A DNA stretch of 64,000 bases, taken from contig NZ_SMLH01000012.1 in the NCBI RefSeq assembly GCF_004349315.1, forward strand, positions 1-64,000. Reading direction: 5' to 3'. Of the stretch, positions 54,225-64,000 are shown piece by piece. This stretch comes from Flavobacterium ranwuense (GTDB lineage: Bacteria; Bacteroidota; Bacteroidia; Flavobacteriales; Flavobacteriaceae). The first letter of the stretch is position 1. Every line of letters starts with the position of its first letter. Position numbers and translations under genes: made by a program. Below the pieces are notes generated by a model that did no database searches, was not told where the DNA came from, and saw only the letters and a list, made by a program, of their open reading frames with translations.

Positions 54225-55256
54225 ATGAAAGTCAACCAATTTCCGGATCGAACAATTGAAATCGAAAATGAAGAATATCTCTATTTTGGAGGAACTGCTT
54301 ATTTGGGTTTACCAACGCATCCCGAATTCCAAAAACTGCTCATCAAAAATATTTTACAATGGGGAACTGCTTATGGAAGTTCCAGAAGTGCCAATATTCA
54401 ACTATCTGCTTATGAAAATGGAGAACGATTTTTAGCCAATTACATTAAAGCGGATGCTGCACTTACAGTTTCTTCCGGCATGTTGGCGGGAAAATTAGTT
54501 GTTGAAGTATTAACACCTCAAACCGATTGTTTTTTTCATTTTCCGGATACACATCCTGCGATAAAAGTGTCTAATAGTCTTCCTTTTTTTATTGGAGAAA
54601 AATTAAATTCTCGTTTGCTGGATAACGCAACTGAAAAAATTACGATTCTAACTGATTCGGTTCCTTCATTTCATATAAAACCAATCGATCTTTCTATTCT
54701 AAATTCGATTCCGTCAAATAAAGAAATCACTTTGGTTATTGACGAATCGCATTCACTTGGAATTTTAGGAACGAATGGTTGCGGGATTTTTTCGACAATC
54801 AATCTGCCCAATATTAAAAGAAAAATCATGGTGTCATCTTTAGGGAAAGCTTTTGGATTGACGGGAGGCGTAATTGCCAGCGATTCTGAATTTATTAATA
54901 ATATGGCAACTCACGATATTTTTGTTTCCAGTGCCGGAATGAACGCAGCATTTGTTCAGACAATGGCTGATGCGGACAGTATTTATTTGCAACAGCATCA
55001 AAAATTAAAAGACAATCTGAACTATTTAGATACTCATTTAATTAAAAACGAAGCAGTTCATTTTGATCCCAATTATCCGCTAATTTATCCAAAAATAGAA
55101 GGTCTTAATGGTCTTTTAGCAACAAATAAAATTATTGTAACTAATTTTAAATACCCAACTGATACCCGAGATTTAAATAGAATTGTAATTACTGCCAATC
55201 ATAAAAAAGAAGATTTGGATACAATAATTCACATTCTGAACCAAAACCAATTCTAA
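54225..55256 (+). CDS. PLP-dependent alpha-oxoamine synthase-like enzyme (BioF/KBL family)
   Basis: 343 aa, 40-60 residues shorter than typical BioF or KBL. PLP-binding residues are intact: D173 and H176 in VIDESHSLGILG, Schiff-base K208 in VSSLGKAFGLTGG. The N-terminal SSRSANIQLSAYENGERFLANYI matches the G-S-x-R-x-x-x-G-x-x-x-x-H-x-x-L-E region but with Asn and Tyr replacing the usual Gly and His, so substrate handling may differ. Likely condenses an amino acid with an acyl-CoA, or acts as an aminotransferase. Tight coupling to the dipeptide epimerase suggests a joint, undefined pathway. Confidence 0.75.
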   Translation: MKVNQFPDRTIEIENEEYLYFGGTAYLGLPTHPEFQKLLIKNILQWGTAYGSSRSANIQLSAYENGERFLANYIKADAALTVSSGMLAGKLVVEVLTPQTDCFFHFPDTHPAIKVSNSLPFFIGEKLNSRLLDNATEKITILTDSVPSFHIKPIDLSILNSIPSNKEITLVIDESHSLGILGTNGCGIFSTINLPNIKRKIMVSSLGKAFGLTGGVIASDSEFINNMATHDIFVSSAGMNAAFVQTMADADSIYLQQHQKLKDNLNYLDTHLIKNEAVHFDPNYPLIYPKIEGLNGLLATNKIIVTNFKYPTDTRDLNRIVITANHKKEDLDTIIHILNQNQF

Positions 55257-55289
55257 ATCTAAAATTGTGGTGCAATTGCTTTTAAACCG

Positions 55290-55297
55290 TACCTTTG
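55290..55297 (+). promoter_or_regulatory. -7 promoter box of the DUF1456 gene
   Basis: TACCTTTG, 15 nt before the ATG at 55312. Confidence 0.5.
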
Positions 55298-55311
55298 TAA
55301 AAAATTAGAAT

Positions 55312-55779
55312 ATGATGACAAATAACGATATCTTTAAAAAACTTCGTGTAGCTTTAATGTTACGTGACGATCAAATAGTTGAAATATTAGAATTGGTGGA
55401 TTTTAGAATCACTAAATCAGAATTGGGTGCTTTTTTCCGTGATGAAAAACATGAAAATTATATGGAATGTGGTGACCAAGTGTTGCGTAACTTCCTAAAT
55501 GCATTGGTAATTCACTTGCGTGGAACGAAAGAAAATCCAAAAAATCCAAATGATGTTTTAGCTAAACACAAAGCTCAAATTCCTGTAAAAGAAGGAGCTT
55601 CAGAAAGAACTGAATTTAAAGCAAAGCCAAGAGACGAAGAAAAATCAAGAGGTGACGAAAGTCCTTCAAAATCGAAGCCTGCTGCTAAGAAACCATTCAA
55701 AAAACAATTTACAAAAGGAACTCCAAAAGTTCAAATAGTGGAGAAAGTGAAATTTAATTTCGGTAAGAATAAAAAATAG
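55312..55779 (+). CDS. DUF1456 family protein (YehS-like)
   Basis: 155 aa. Two DUF1456 repeats: NNDIFKKLRVALMLRDDQIVEILELVDFRITKSELGAFFR (~3-45) and CGDQVLRNFLNALVIHLRG (~52-72). A basic, disordered tail follows (KSKPAAKKPFKKQFTKG), suggesting nucleic acid contact. Function unknown; E. coli YehS is the reference member. Monocistronic with a terminator at 55818. Confidence 0.88.
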   Translation: MMTNNDIFKKLRVALMLRDDQIVEILELVDFRITKSELGAFFRDEKHENYMECGDQVLRNFLNALVIHLRGTKENPKNPNDVLAKHKAQIPVKEGASERTEFKAKPRDEEKSRGDESPSKSKPAAKKPFKKQFTKGTPKVQIVEKVKFNFGKNKK

Positions 55780-55817
55780 CAAGATGTGCAGATCTGTACG
55801 TCTCTACAAAATTAAAC

Positions 55818-55847
55818 AAAAAATCCTGAGCTTTCACTCAGGATTTT
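55818..55847 (+). terminator. Rho-independent terminator
   Basis: AATCCTGAG pairs with CTCAGGATT around CTTTCA, then TTT. Confidence 0.75.
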
Positions 55848-55887
55848 CTGTATATTTATTCATCATTACTAATTTATCCTTTCAAAA

Positions 55888-56409
55888 ATGAAATGTATTC
55901 TAACCTTCGCTATATTATTTGTTACTGCCCTATTTTTTGGACAAAACAATAAAGCTGAAGAACCAGCCATGTTTATTGATTCAAAATTAGTTTCGACAAA
56001 TTCAATGGAATACATCGACCCAAATGAAATTGAATCTGTAAATGTTATCAAAAAAGACACCACAATAAATGGTACTGTATACCATGGTCAAATTTACATT
56101 ATTTCCAAAAACCCCAAAAAATATGATTTTATAAGTTTGGAACAAATTAAATCTGGATTTACCAAAATCAAAAGTAACGATGTCATTTATATGGTAAATG
56201 GTGCATTAATAAAAAACAATATTGAGACTTTCAAATTGGACCGAAACTATATTTTAGAAGTTGAAGTCACCAATTCAGAAACATTTTATAATTTAAGAAA
56301 AAGCGATATTAAATTTGACATCATTAACATCTTGGGGAAAACCAAAGAGAATTTAGACACTAAAAATAACATTATTTTAAGAGGCCAAGAAAAAATCGGT
56401 GTTAAATAG
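55888..56409 (+). CDS. Small secreted protein with a TonB-plug-like motif
   Basis: 173 aa. Signal peptide CILTFAILFVTALFFGQ. The following segment YIDPNEIESVNVIKKDTTINGTVYHGQIYIISK closely resembles the end of a TonB-receptor plug (I-E-S-V-x-V-x-K … G-x-I-x-I-x-x-K), but no barrel follows. Bacteroidota encode many such short plug-like periplasmic proteins of unknown role. The C-terminal half is polar with no recognised domain. Confidence 0.6.
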   Translation: MKCILTFAILFVTALFFGQNNKAEEPAMFIDSKLVSTNSMEYIDPNEIESVNVIKKDTTINGTVYHGQIYIISKNPKKYDFISLEQIKSGFTKIKSNDVIYMVNGALIKNNIETFKLDRNYILEVEVTNSETFYNLRKSDIKFDIINILGKTKENLDTKNNIILRGQEKIGVK

Positions 56410-56449
56410 ATTTTATTTTCAATGTAATTTAATATTGCTCAAATCCAAT

Positions 56450-58015
56450 TTAAGAACTACAGCTTAACATCGAACATCCTACTTTGTCTCTGGCCCAATC
56501 GGGTCTTTTGGCAAACCATTTTTGTAAATTTGGTTGTTCGTCATAAGGATTTTTAAGCATTTCAAACAACTCATTTAACAACGAATAATCTCCCTTATCT
56601 GCGTCATCAATACACAATTGCGCCATATAATTTCGCAATACATATTTTGGATTTACGAAATTCATTTGCTCTTTTCTTGCAGAATCTGAAAGTGTTTCTT
56701 CATTGATTCGAATACTGTACTTCTCAAACCAATTGTGCCAATCTTTCAAGATAGTTTCATTCAAATCCTTTTCGTTATAAAAAGCATCTTTTATGGTATT
56801 GAAAGCTGTTATTGCCGTATCAGCTTTAGCAACATTACTTAAATTTCTAAAAAAAATGGTCATATCAGTTTCTACCTTTTCAAGTAGCGCTGTCAAACTC
56901 TGAATTAAAACAGCATCTTCTTCTTTTTTGATTTGTAAACCGAGTTTATTTTGCATCATATTCAAATACTCCTTTTCGAAATCTGTACTAAAAGCATCCA
57001 AAATAGCTTCAAGAGGTTTCGCATCCTGAATTAAAGGGTACAAAGCATTCGCCAACTGATACAAGTTCCAGAGCGCAATTTCAGGTTGATTGCCAAAACG
57101 GTATCTCTTATGCTGTCTATCGGTTGTATTTGGAGTCCAACTGGAATTATAATCTTCCAACCAACCGTAAGGTCCATAATCAATGGTAATGCCGTGAATA
57201 GACATATTATCGGTATTCATAACTCCATGAACAAAACCAACGCGTTGCCAGTGCACAATCATGTTGAGTGTAGTTTGGGTTACTTCTTGAAAAAAGGCTA
57301 AATATTTTTCGACATCTTCTCCTTTAATATGAGAAAAATGATGTTTGATGGTGAAATCTGCTAGTAATTTGAGATTAACATGATCTTCGCGGGAAGCAAA
57401 CAATTCAAAGCTACCAAAACGGATAAAAGAAGGAGCCACTCTACAAACGATTGCACCTTTTTCGTAGGCAGGATTTCCATTATACAATACATCACGCAGT
57501 ACTTGATCGCCAGAAAGCATTAGTGAAAGCGACCGTGTTGTTGGAACACCCAAATAATGCATCGCTTCGGCACACAAATGCTCTCGTATAGAAGAACGCA
57601 AAACTGCAAAACCATCGGCTGTACGGGAATATGGTGTAGGCCCTGCTCCTTTTAGTTGTAAAGTGTAGGTATTATTTTCATGAACGACTTCGGTAAGATT
57701 AATAGCACGACCGTCTCCTAATTGTCCAGCCCAATTACCAAATTGATGTCCGGCATAACTCAAAGCATACGGTTTCGTGCCAGGATAAACAGTATTCCCT
57801 GAAAAGGTATTTAAAAAACCCTCTGAAAGTATATCTTCTTGAGATAATCCTAAAAAATCAGCCACTTCTACTGAAGCGTGAATTAAGGAAGGATTCGAAG
57901 GCTGTTTTGGTACTACATAAGAAAAACAAGCTTGCTCAACCTGTCTCGGAGTATTGATCTCACTTGGGTCGGCAGGTAATTCTGCGGTAAAATTATTTTG
58001 TATATGAAGTTTCAT
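56450..58015 (-). CDS. selO: Protein adenylyltransferase SelO (YdiU/UPF0061)
   Basis: 521 aa. Pseudokinase-fold enzyme that AMPylates protein hydroxyls. Family stretches: SYAGHQFGNWAGQLGDGRAINL (~108-129), LKGAGPTPYSRTADGFAVLRSSIREHLCAEAMHYLGVPTTRSL (ATP-binding core), HGVMNTDNMSIHGITIDYGPYGWLEDY (catalytic D-N and DFG-like D) and NPKYVLRNYMAQ. The C-terminus CSMLSCSS keeps a Cys three residues from the end, the position occupied by selenocysteine in animal SelO. Reported roles concern redox homeostasis. Monocistronic. Confidence 0.95.
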   Translation of the reverse strand: MKLHIQNNFTAELPADPSEINTPRQVEQACFSYVVPKQPSNPSLIHASVEVADFLGLSQEDILSEGFLNTFSGNTVYPGTKPYALSYAGHQFGNWAGQLGDGRAINLTEVVHENNTYTLQLKGAGPTPYSRTADGFAVLRSSIREHLCAEAMHYLGVPTTRSLSLMLSGDQVLRDVLYNGNPAYEKGAIVCRVAPSFIRFGSFELFASREDHVNLKLLADFTIKHHFSHIKGEDVEKYLAFFQEVTQTTLNMIVHWQRVGFVHGVMNTDNMSIHGITIDYGPYGWLEDYNSSWTPNTTDRQHKRYRFGNQPEIALWNLYQLANALYPLIQDAKPLEAILDAFSTDFEKEYLNMMQNKLGLQIKKEEDAVLIQSLTALLEKVETDMTIFFRNLSNVAKADTAITAFNTIKDAFYNEKDLNETILKDWHNWFEKYSIRINEETLSDSARKEQMNFVNPKYVLRNYMAQLCIDDADKGDYSLLNELFEMLKNPYDEQPNLQKWFAKRPDWARDKVGCSMLSCSS

Positions 58016-58189
58016 TTGGCAGCAGATTAATATAAACTAGAATAATTAAGACTAGTACACTACAAAGGTATTCGATACCGTACACATAATTGAATTCTTA
58101 TGATAACTTTATTTTATAACCAAAATCATTTTATTTATAAACACCAAAAACTCAATTTATAGTTTCATCGACAGTATAAATTTATTCCA

Positions 58190-58228
58190 CAAAAAAAACC
58201 TGTTCGCCACGGCGAACAGGTTTTTTTA
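58190..58228 (-). terminator. Rho-independent terminator after sucC
   Basis: AACCTGTTCGCC pairs with GGCGAACAGGTT with A and T tracts. The gap 58016-58189 toward selO shows no gene. Confidence 0.88.
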
Positions 58229-58247
58229 ATATATAACAATTTTCTAA

Positions 58248-59441
58248 TTAAGAAAGTGCCGCTTTTACTTGGTCAGCTGCTTCTTGAAATTCAACAGCAG
58301 ATAAAATTGGCATTCCTGAATTATCAATTAATTCTTTTGCAATAGCTGCATTGGTACCTTGTAAACGAACAATGATTGGTACTTTAATTGCATCACCCAT
58401 ATTTTTGTAAGCATCAACAACTCCTTGTGCCACACGGTCACAACGAACGATTCCACCAAAAATATTAATCAAAATAGCTTTTACGTTAGGATCTTTTAAG
58501 ATAATACGGAAAGCTGTTTCAACACGTTTTGCATCAGCAGTTCCACCTACGTCAAGGAAGTTTGCAGGCTCAAAACCAGCATACTTAATCAAATCCATAG
58601 TTGCCATAGCTAAACCAGCTCCGTTCACCATACATCCCACAGTACCATCAAGATCTACATAGTTTAAACCTACTTCTTTTGCTTCAACTTCGATTGGGTT
58701 CTCCTCACGAACGTCACGCATATCAGCATATTTCTTTTGTCTGTATAAAGCATTATCATCGATATTTACTTTAGCATCTACAGCCATAATTTTATTATCA
58801 GATGTTTTCAAAACCGGATTGATTTCAAACATCGAAGCATCAGATCCGATATATGCATTGTATAAAGAATCGATAAATTTTACCATTTCTTTAAAAGCAT
58901 TACCTGAAAGACCTAAATTAAAAGCAATTCTTCTTGCTTGAAAACCTTGCAATCCAACAGAAGGATCAACTTCTTCCGTAAAAATTAAATGTGGAGTATG
59001 TTCCGCAACTTCTTCAATATCCATTCCACCTTCAGTAGAATACATAATCATGTTACGACCTGTAGCTCTATTCAATAAAACAGAAACATAAAACTCAGAA
59101 GTTTCACTTTCACCAGGATAATAAACATCTTCAGCAATTAAAACTTTGTGTACTTTTTTACCTTCAGCAGAAGTTTGAGGCGTTACCAATTGCATTCCAA
59201 TGATTTGTGTTGCAATTTCTTCTACTTGTTGTAAGTTTTTGGCAAGTTTAACTCCACCACCTTTACCTCGTCCACCTGCATGAACTTGGGCTTTTACAAC
59301 ATACCAACTTGTACCTGTTTCAGTAGTTAATTGTTTTGCAGCAGCAACCGCTTCTACTGGGCTATTCGCAACAATTCCGCGTTGAATGCGAACTCCGTAG
59401 CTAGCTAAAATCTCTTTTCCTTGATATTCGTGTATGTTCAT
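58248..59441 (-). CDS. sucC: Succinyl-CoA ligase (ADP-forming), beta subunit
   Basis: 397 aa. TCA cycle enzyme that makes ATP or GTP from succinyl-CoA. ATP-grasp N-terminal domain: MNIHEYQGKEILASYGV, VVKAQVHAGGRGKGGGVKLA, and metal-binding FEINPV and DAKVNIDDNALYR. C-terminal CoA-ligase domain: GCMVNGAGLAMATMDLIKYAGFEPANFLDVGGTA, with the INIFGGIVRCD power-helix region. sucD is not adjacent, as is usual in Flavobacteriia. Confidence 0.97.
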   Translation of the reverse strand: MNIHEYQGKEILASYGVRIQRGIVANSPVEAVAAAKQLTTETGTSWYVVKAQVHAGGRGKGGGVKLAKNLQQVEEIATQIIGMQLVTPQTSAEGKKVHKVLIAEDVYYPGESETSEFYVSVLLNRATGRNMIMYSTEGGMDIEEVAEHTPHLIFTEEVDPSVGLQGFQARRIAFNLGLSGNAFKEMVKFIDSLYNAYIGSDASMFEINPVLKTSDNKIMAVDAKVNIDDNALYRQKKYADMRDVREENPIEVEAKEVGLNYVDLDGTVGCMVNGAGLAMATMDLIKYAGFEPANFLDVGGTADAKRVETAFRIILKDPNVKAILINIFGGIVRCDRVAQGVVDAYKNMGDAIKVPIIVRLQGTNAAIAKELIDNSGMPILSAVEFQEAADQVKAALS

Positions 59442-59869
59442 AATATAGAATTTGTCTGGATTCTGAATTTATTTCAGAATAAAAGTGGCACAAAAATAGC
59501 AAAATTCATCTAAATAGAGAAATCTTTTTTCCTATTTAAAACTAAGACAACATTAGGTAGAAAATAAATGAAATTTATGCCTGCATTTTTCAATTCTTTA
59601 TGATGTGATATTATACAGAATTTAAGAAACAAAAACCACTATAACGATTGAAATCGTAATGCCAAAAAAGACTATTTGTAGCCTATTATTACTGTTTTAT
59701 CCATTTAAAAATAAATCGCATTGTCAAATTATCAATTTCAAGGTATTTAAATGATAGTATTGATTATTATCCAACCTTTTTCTTTTTTTACCATAAAAAT
59801 ATAACCAATACTGCATTTTTGATGTGTTATATTTATTGAAATCTTTAATTTTGTAAAAAAATATTAAGC
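59442..59869. promoter_or_regulatory. Divergent promoter region of sucC and gltB
   Basis: 428 nt. The sucC side has a -7 box TATTTTTG (minus, 59491-59498) and, inside the leader, a perfect hairpin ATTCTGAA/TTCAGAAT (59460-59467 with 59473-59480). The gltB side has a -7 box TAATTTTG (59846-59853), 17 nt before its ATG. The middle ~330 nt are AT-rich and I see no gene or repeat in them. Confidence 0.5.
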
Positions 59870-62800
59870 ATGAAAGTTAAAGAACAAGGCCTTTATTTGC
59901 CCGAATTTGAACACGACAACTGTGGCGCAGGATTTATTTGTAATTTGAATGGAATTAAGTCTAACGATATTATCCATAAAGCACTCGATATCTTAATAAA
60001 ATTAGAGCATCGTGGTGCCGTAAGTGCTGATGGAAGAACTGGAGATGGAGCAGGAATTCTATTTGATATCCCTCATGTATTTTTTAAAAAAGTATGTGAT
60101 TTTGAAATTCCGGAAACGAGAGAATATGCAGTTGGAATGGTTTTTATGCCAAAAAGTATCAATCAGGTTACTTTCTGTAAAACAACTTTTGAAGCTTCTA
60201 TAAAAGATCAAAATTTAAGTATCTTAGGATGGAGAGATGTTCCGGTTGATGTATCTAATTTAGGTCAAATTGCTGCCGAAAAAGAACCCACCGTAAAACA
60301 AGTATTTGTCGGAAAAAATGGTTTGGACCTTACCGAGCAACAATTTAACGCTAAAATGTTTGCTGCCAGAAAAATTGCTGAACATACAATTCGAAATTCA
60401 AGGATTTCAGAAAGCCATATGTTCTATTTTTCCAGTTTTTCAACAACAACTATTATATACAAAGGTTTATTGATGCCAGAAGACATCAGCCGATACTATA
60501 CTGATTTGTTAGATGATGACTTGGTAACCAGATTAGCTTTGGTTCACCAACGTTTTTCTACCAATACATTTCCATCTTGGGAATTGGCACAACCATTTAG
60601 ATACATGTGTCATAATGGTGAAATCAATACACTTCGTGGTAACATTAGCCGTATGCGTGCTCGTGAAGAATTGATGAAAAGTGATGTTTTTGGCGATGAT
60701 ATCAAAAAATTATTCCCAATTATTTTAGAAGGAAAATCAGATTCTGCTTCAATGGATATGGTAATTGAACTGTTATTGATGACAGGTCGTTCTTTGCCGG
60801 AAGCCATGATGATGGTTGTTCCTGAAGCTTGGGAAAAACACCAAACGATGTCAGCAGACAAAAAAGCGTTTTACGAGTATAATGCTTGTATCATGGAACC
60901 ATGGGATGGACCAGCTTCTATTCCGTTTACAGATGGTAATGTGATTGGTGCTTTATTGGATAGAAATGGTTTACGTCCATCTCGTTATACGCTTACCAAA
61001 AGTGGTTTTGTGATTATGTCTTCAGAAATTGGTGTTCTTGATATCAAACCAGAAGATGTAGTACAACACGGTCGTTTAGAACCTGGAAAAATGTTTTTGG
61101 TTGACATGAACGAAGGTCGTATCATTGAAGATGACGAGATCAAAAATTCAGTTGTTACAAAACGACCATACAAGCAATGGTTGGATGAAAATCTATTACA
61201 ATTAGCCCAGATTCCTTATACTGACAATCCAATTCCTGTAGAGAATGTTGATTTCGAAACAAGACAAAGACTCTTTGGGTATACGCTTGAGGATTTAAAA
61301 ACAATCATAAACCCAATGGGAGCTGAAGGTGCAGAGGCATTAAGTTCTATGGGAAATGATACACCACTAGCCGTTTTATCAGATCAACCACAACTTTTAT
61401 ACAACTATTTCAAACAGTTATTTGCTCAAGTTACTAATCCTCCTTTGGACGGTATTCGTGAAGAAATTATTACTGATATCAGTTTAGCGATTGGTGGAGA
61501 TTATAACATCTTTGACATTGTTCCAAAACATTGTAAAAAATTAAAAATACAAAATCCAGTAATTTCAAACGAGGATTTAGATAAAATAAGAAATATTGAT
61601 CATGCTGATTTCAAATCAGTAACTATTTCTACATTATACGATATAGAAAAAGGAGTAAACGGATTAGAACGCGCATTGGAAAGAGCGGTTCAGGCGACTT
61701 TCAGAGCAGTTTCGGAAGGTTGTAACATTGTAATTATTTCGGATAGAGGAGTAAGCGAAAAAATGGCTCCAATACCAATGTTATTGGCGTGTTCTTACAT
61801 TCACCATTCTTTGAATATTCTAAAATCACGTTCGAAATTCGGAATCATAATCGAATCCGCAGAACCTCGCGAACCACATCATTTTGCCTTATTATTTGGT
61901 TACGGTGCCAGTGCTATCAATCCATACATGGTGAATGAAATTATTCACAATCAAGTAAATGAGGGTTTCATCACTGGTATTAAAGCAGATTATGCCATTA
62001 AAAACTACAATAAAGCTATTGCAAAAGGGATTCTGAAAATCATGAATAAAATTGGCATCTCTACTTTACATTCGTACAGAGCGGCACAAATTTTTGAAAT
62101 TTTAGGGTTAAATAAAACATTCACTTCTAAATATTTCCCATATACTCCTTCCAGAATTGAAGGAATTGGTTTGATGGAAGTGGAAAAAGAAATCAAAAAA
62201 AGATACCAAAAAGCATTTCCAAATTCAGAAGTTGCAAGTTTATTGCCATTAGAAATTGGAGGTATTTACAGATGGAGAAGAAACGGGGAAAAACACATGT
62301 TTAACCCAACTACAATCTCTAAATTACAACAAGCGGTTCGTTTAAACAGTCCAGAAAGTTATAAGGAATACTCAACTATGGTTAATGACCAAAGTGAAAA
62401 CTTGATGACCATCAGAGGTTTATTTGAATTCAACAACTTAGATCCTATTTCAATTGACGAAGTGGAACCGTGGACCGAAATTGTAAAAAAATTCAAAACT
62501 GGTGCCATGTCTTATGGATCTATCAGCCAAGAAGCTCATGAAAACTTGGCGATTGCCATGAATAGAATTGGCGGGAAAAGTAATTCCGGAGAAGGAGGAG
62601 AAGATTCTACACGTTTTCAAAAAGACCTTAATGGTGATTCTAGAAATAGCGCCATCAAGCAAGTGGCTTCTGGAAGATTTGGAGTTTCTATCAACTATTT
62701 GACAAATGCAAAAGAGATTCAAATAAAAATGGCTCAAGGTGCAAAACCTGGAGAAGGTGGTCAATTACCCGGTGAAAAAGTAGTGCCTTGGATTGCTGCA

Positions 62801-64000
62801 GTTAGAAATTCAACGCCTTATGTTGGATTAATTTCTCCTCCGCCACACCACGATATTTACTCTATTGAAGATTTATCACAATTGATATTTGATCTAAAAA
62901 ATGCCAATCGTGAAGCTAGAATTAATGTAAAATTAGTTTCTGAAGTGGGTGTTGGAACAATCGCTGCCGGTGTTGCTAAAGCAAAAGCTGATGTAATTTT
63001 GATTTCAGGATACGACGGAGGAACTGGAGCCGCACCATTAACTTCGCTGCAACATACAGGTATTCCTTGGGAACTTGGTTTAGCCGAAGCACAACAAACT
63101 TTAATCTTAAATGATTTAAGAAGTCGTGTTGTTTTAGAATGTGACGGACAATTAAAAACAGGACGTGATGTGGCTATTGCTGCTTTACTTGGAGCTGAAG
63201 AATTTGGTTTTGCGACAGCACCTTTAGTAGCGTCTGGTTGTATTATGATGAGAGCATGCCACTTGAATACGTGTCCCGTAGGTATTGCAACGCAAGATCC
63301 TGAATTGAGAAAGAATTTCAAAGGAACGCCGGAACACATCATCAATTTTATGTATTTCATTGCAGAAGAGTTGAGAGAAATCATGGCACAACTAGGGTTT
63401 AGAACATTAAAAGAAATGGTGGGACAATCACAAAAATTGAATGTCAACAAAGCGATTAAACATTATAAAGCAAGCGGATTGGATTTATCTTCTATCCTTT
63501 ATAAACCAGAAAAAGCAAAAACAGTTCCAAACCATAATACGACTACACAAGACCATGCTTTAGACCATGTACTTGATTTTGAAATTATAAAAGCGGCTAT
63601 TCCTTCTATTTATAGGAAAGAAAGAACCAGAGTTACTTTTAAAATTAAAAATACGGATCGTTCTGTTGGGGCGATATTAAGTAATGAGATTTCAAAAATA
63701 TACGGTGCACAAGGTTTACCCGATGATACTATATTAGTTGATTTTGAAGGCTCTGCCGGACAAAGTTTTGGTGCTTTTGCTACAAATGGTCTATCATTCA
63801 AAATACATGGAAACTGTAATGATTATTTAGGAAAAGGACTTTCCGGAGCAAAATTAATTATCAAAGTCCCTCCTGCTGCCACTTTCAAACCTGAAGAAAA
63901 TATTATTATTGGTAACGTAGCACTTTATGGAGCTATTACTGGAGAGGCCTACATCAATGGTATGGCTGGTGAACGTTTTTGTGTGAGAAATTCTGGAGCA
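59870..64000 (+). CDS. gltB: Glutamate synthase (NADPH) large subunit, 3' end beyond the window
   Basis: The open frame runs from ATG 59870 to the last base of the window (1377 codons, no stop). A 17-residue propeptide precedes C18 (DNCGAGF), the nucleophile of the class II glutaminase domain (~18-430, with [20 protein letters not shown] and [10 protein letters not shown]). A central domain follows, then the FMN synthase domain ([35 protein letters not shown], ~875-910) and the iron-sulphur cysteines [19 protein letters not shown] (~1123-1141). The window ends in the glycine-rich C-terminal beta helix ([18 protein letters not shown] [10 protein letters not shown]). Makes two glutamates from glutamine and 2-oxoglutarate. 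gltD is expected downstream. Confidence 0.96.
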   Translation, partial: MKVKEQGLYLPEFEHDNCGAGFICNLNGIKSNDIIHKALDILIKLEHRGAVSADGRTGDGAGILFDIPHVFFKKVCDFEIPETREYAVGMVFMPKSINQVTFCKTTFEASIKDQNLSILGWRDVPVDVSNLGQIAAEKEPTVKQVFVGKNGLDLTEQQFNAKMFAARKIAEHTIRNSRISESHMFYFSSFSTTTIIYKGLLMPEDISRYYTDLLDDDLVTRLALVHQRFSTNTFPSWELAQPFRYMCHNGEINTLRGNISRMRAREELMKSDVFGDDIKKLFPIILEGKSDSASMDMVIELLLMTGRSLPEAMMMVVPEAWEKHQTMSADKKAFYEYNACIMEPWDGPASIPFTDGNVIGALLDRNGLRPSRYTLTKSGFVIMSSEIGVLDIKPEDVVQHGRLEPGKMFLVDMNEGRIIEDDEIKNSVVTKRPYKQWLDENLLQLAQIPYTDNPIPVENVDFETRQRLFGYTLEDLKTIINPMGAEGAEALSSMGNDTPLAVLSDQPQLLYNYFKQLFAQVTNPPLDGIREEIITDISLAIGGDYNIFDIVPKHCKKLKIQNPVISNEDLDKIRNIDHADFKSVTISTLYDIEKGVNGLERALERAVQATFRAVSEGCNIVIISDRGVSEKMAPIPMLLACSYIHHSLNILKSRSKFGIIIESAEPREPHHFALLFGYGASAINPYMVNEIIHNQVNEGFITGIKADYAIKNYNKAIAKGILKIMNKIGISTLHSYRAAQIFEILGLNKTFTSKYFPYTPSRIEGIGLMEVEKEIKKRYQKAFPNSEVASLLPLEIGGIYRWRRNGEKHMFNPTTISKLQQAVRLNSPESYKEYSTMVNDQSENLMTIRGLFEFNNLDPISIDEVEPWTEIVKKFKTGAMSYGSISQEAHENLAIAMNRIGGKSNSGEGGEDSTRFQKDLNGDSRNSAIKQVASGRFGVSINYLTNAKEIQIKMAQGAKPGEGGQLPGEKVVPWIAAVRNSTPYVGLISPPPHHDIYSIEDLSQLIFDLKNANREARINVKLVSEVGVGTIAAGVAKAKADVILISGYDGGTGAAPLTSLQHTGIPWELGLAEAQQTLILNDLRSRVVLECDGQLKTGRDVAIAALLGAEEFGFATAPLVASGCIMMRACHLNTCPVGIATQDPELRKNFKGTPEHIINFMYFIAEELREIMAQLGFRTLKEMVGQSQKLNVNKAIKHYKASGLDLSSILYKPEKAKTVPNHNTTTQDHALDHVLDFEIIKAAIPSIYRKERTRVTFKIKNTDRSVGAILSNEISKIYGAQGLPDDTILVDFEGSAGQSFGAFATNGLSFKIHGNCNDYLGKGLSGAKLIIKVPPAATFKPEENIIIGNVALYGAITGEAYINGMAGERFCVRNSGA

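Noticed and set aside
59460..59480. Riboswitch in the sucC leader
   Set aside because: There is only one 8-bp hairpin; no multi-stem aptamer or known conserved core could be recognised.
62857..63450. 197-aa minus-strand frame near the window end
   Set aside because: It is the antisense of the glutamate synthase FMN domain, whose plus-strand frame is uninterrupted from 59870 to the window end.

Overview
The window is AT-rich chromosomal DNA from a member of the Bacteroidota, most likely Flavobacteriaceae and close to Flavobacterium. The evidence is the gene content (long NusB, DUF3276 PUR-like protein, DUF5723 protein, cyclophilin-FKBP fusion, FecI/FecR/TonB-receptor triplet, SelO, eukaryote-like NADP-isocitrate dehydrogenase). 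It is also the repeated occurrence of the Bacteroidota -7 promoter box TAnnTTTG directly upstream of starts, with almost no Shine-Dalgarno sequences. No rRNA, tRNA, CRISPR array, transposase or integrase was found.

Layout. 1-3.1 kb is a small accessory patch: a predicted TIR/deoxyribosyltransferase-like protein with a possible AbiJ-like N-terminus, a displaced 3' remnant of trmH, a haloacid dehalogenase gene, the intact trmH, and a nested palindromic repeat. 3.1-31.5 kb is mostly housekeeping: a zinc-site-less sirtuin, purB, two CPA2 potassium/proton antiporters (the second with a KefF-like partner), guaB, a DUF5723/lipoprotein pair, HMG-CoA lyase, a SatD/DUF3307 operon behind three 28-bp-phased repeats, pyrD, pepT, a lysine-rich protein, yajC/nusB, leucine dehydrogenase, an ABC exporter, a PUR-like protein, csaA, an alpha/beta hydrolase, a dual-family immunophilin and an M14 peptidase.

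31.6-36.6 kb is the most unusual region. Seven related ~140-nt imperfect palindromes (the outermost two degenerate) separate six small modules. The sequence just inside the two ends of each module is reverse-complementary (12-14 of 15 nt in every case), while the two flanks of any one palindrome mostly do not match. That is the geometry expected when circular gene cassettes recombine at attC sites. Five modules carry one promoterless orphan gene each on the minus strand, its stop lying at the palindrome. The sixth carries a three-gene plus-strand operon with its own promoter and paired operators, which looks like a toxin-antitoxin-SecB-like chaperone (TAC) system. No integrase is present, so I read this as an integron-like cassette array without its integrase (CALIN-like) in a phylum where integrons are rare.

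36.7-64 kb returns to core genes: a structured RNA-like element, an M3 peptidase, trmD, rplS, icd, thiamine pyrophosphokinase, rlmF, a FecI/FecR/TonB-receptor signalling locus, uvrB, a TerB-like gene, an esterase, a dipeptide epimerase/KBL-type aminotransferase pair, a DUF1456 gene, a small secreted protein, selO, sucC, and the 5' part of gltB, which runs off the end.
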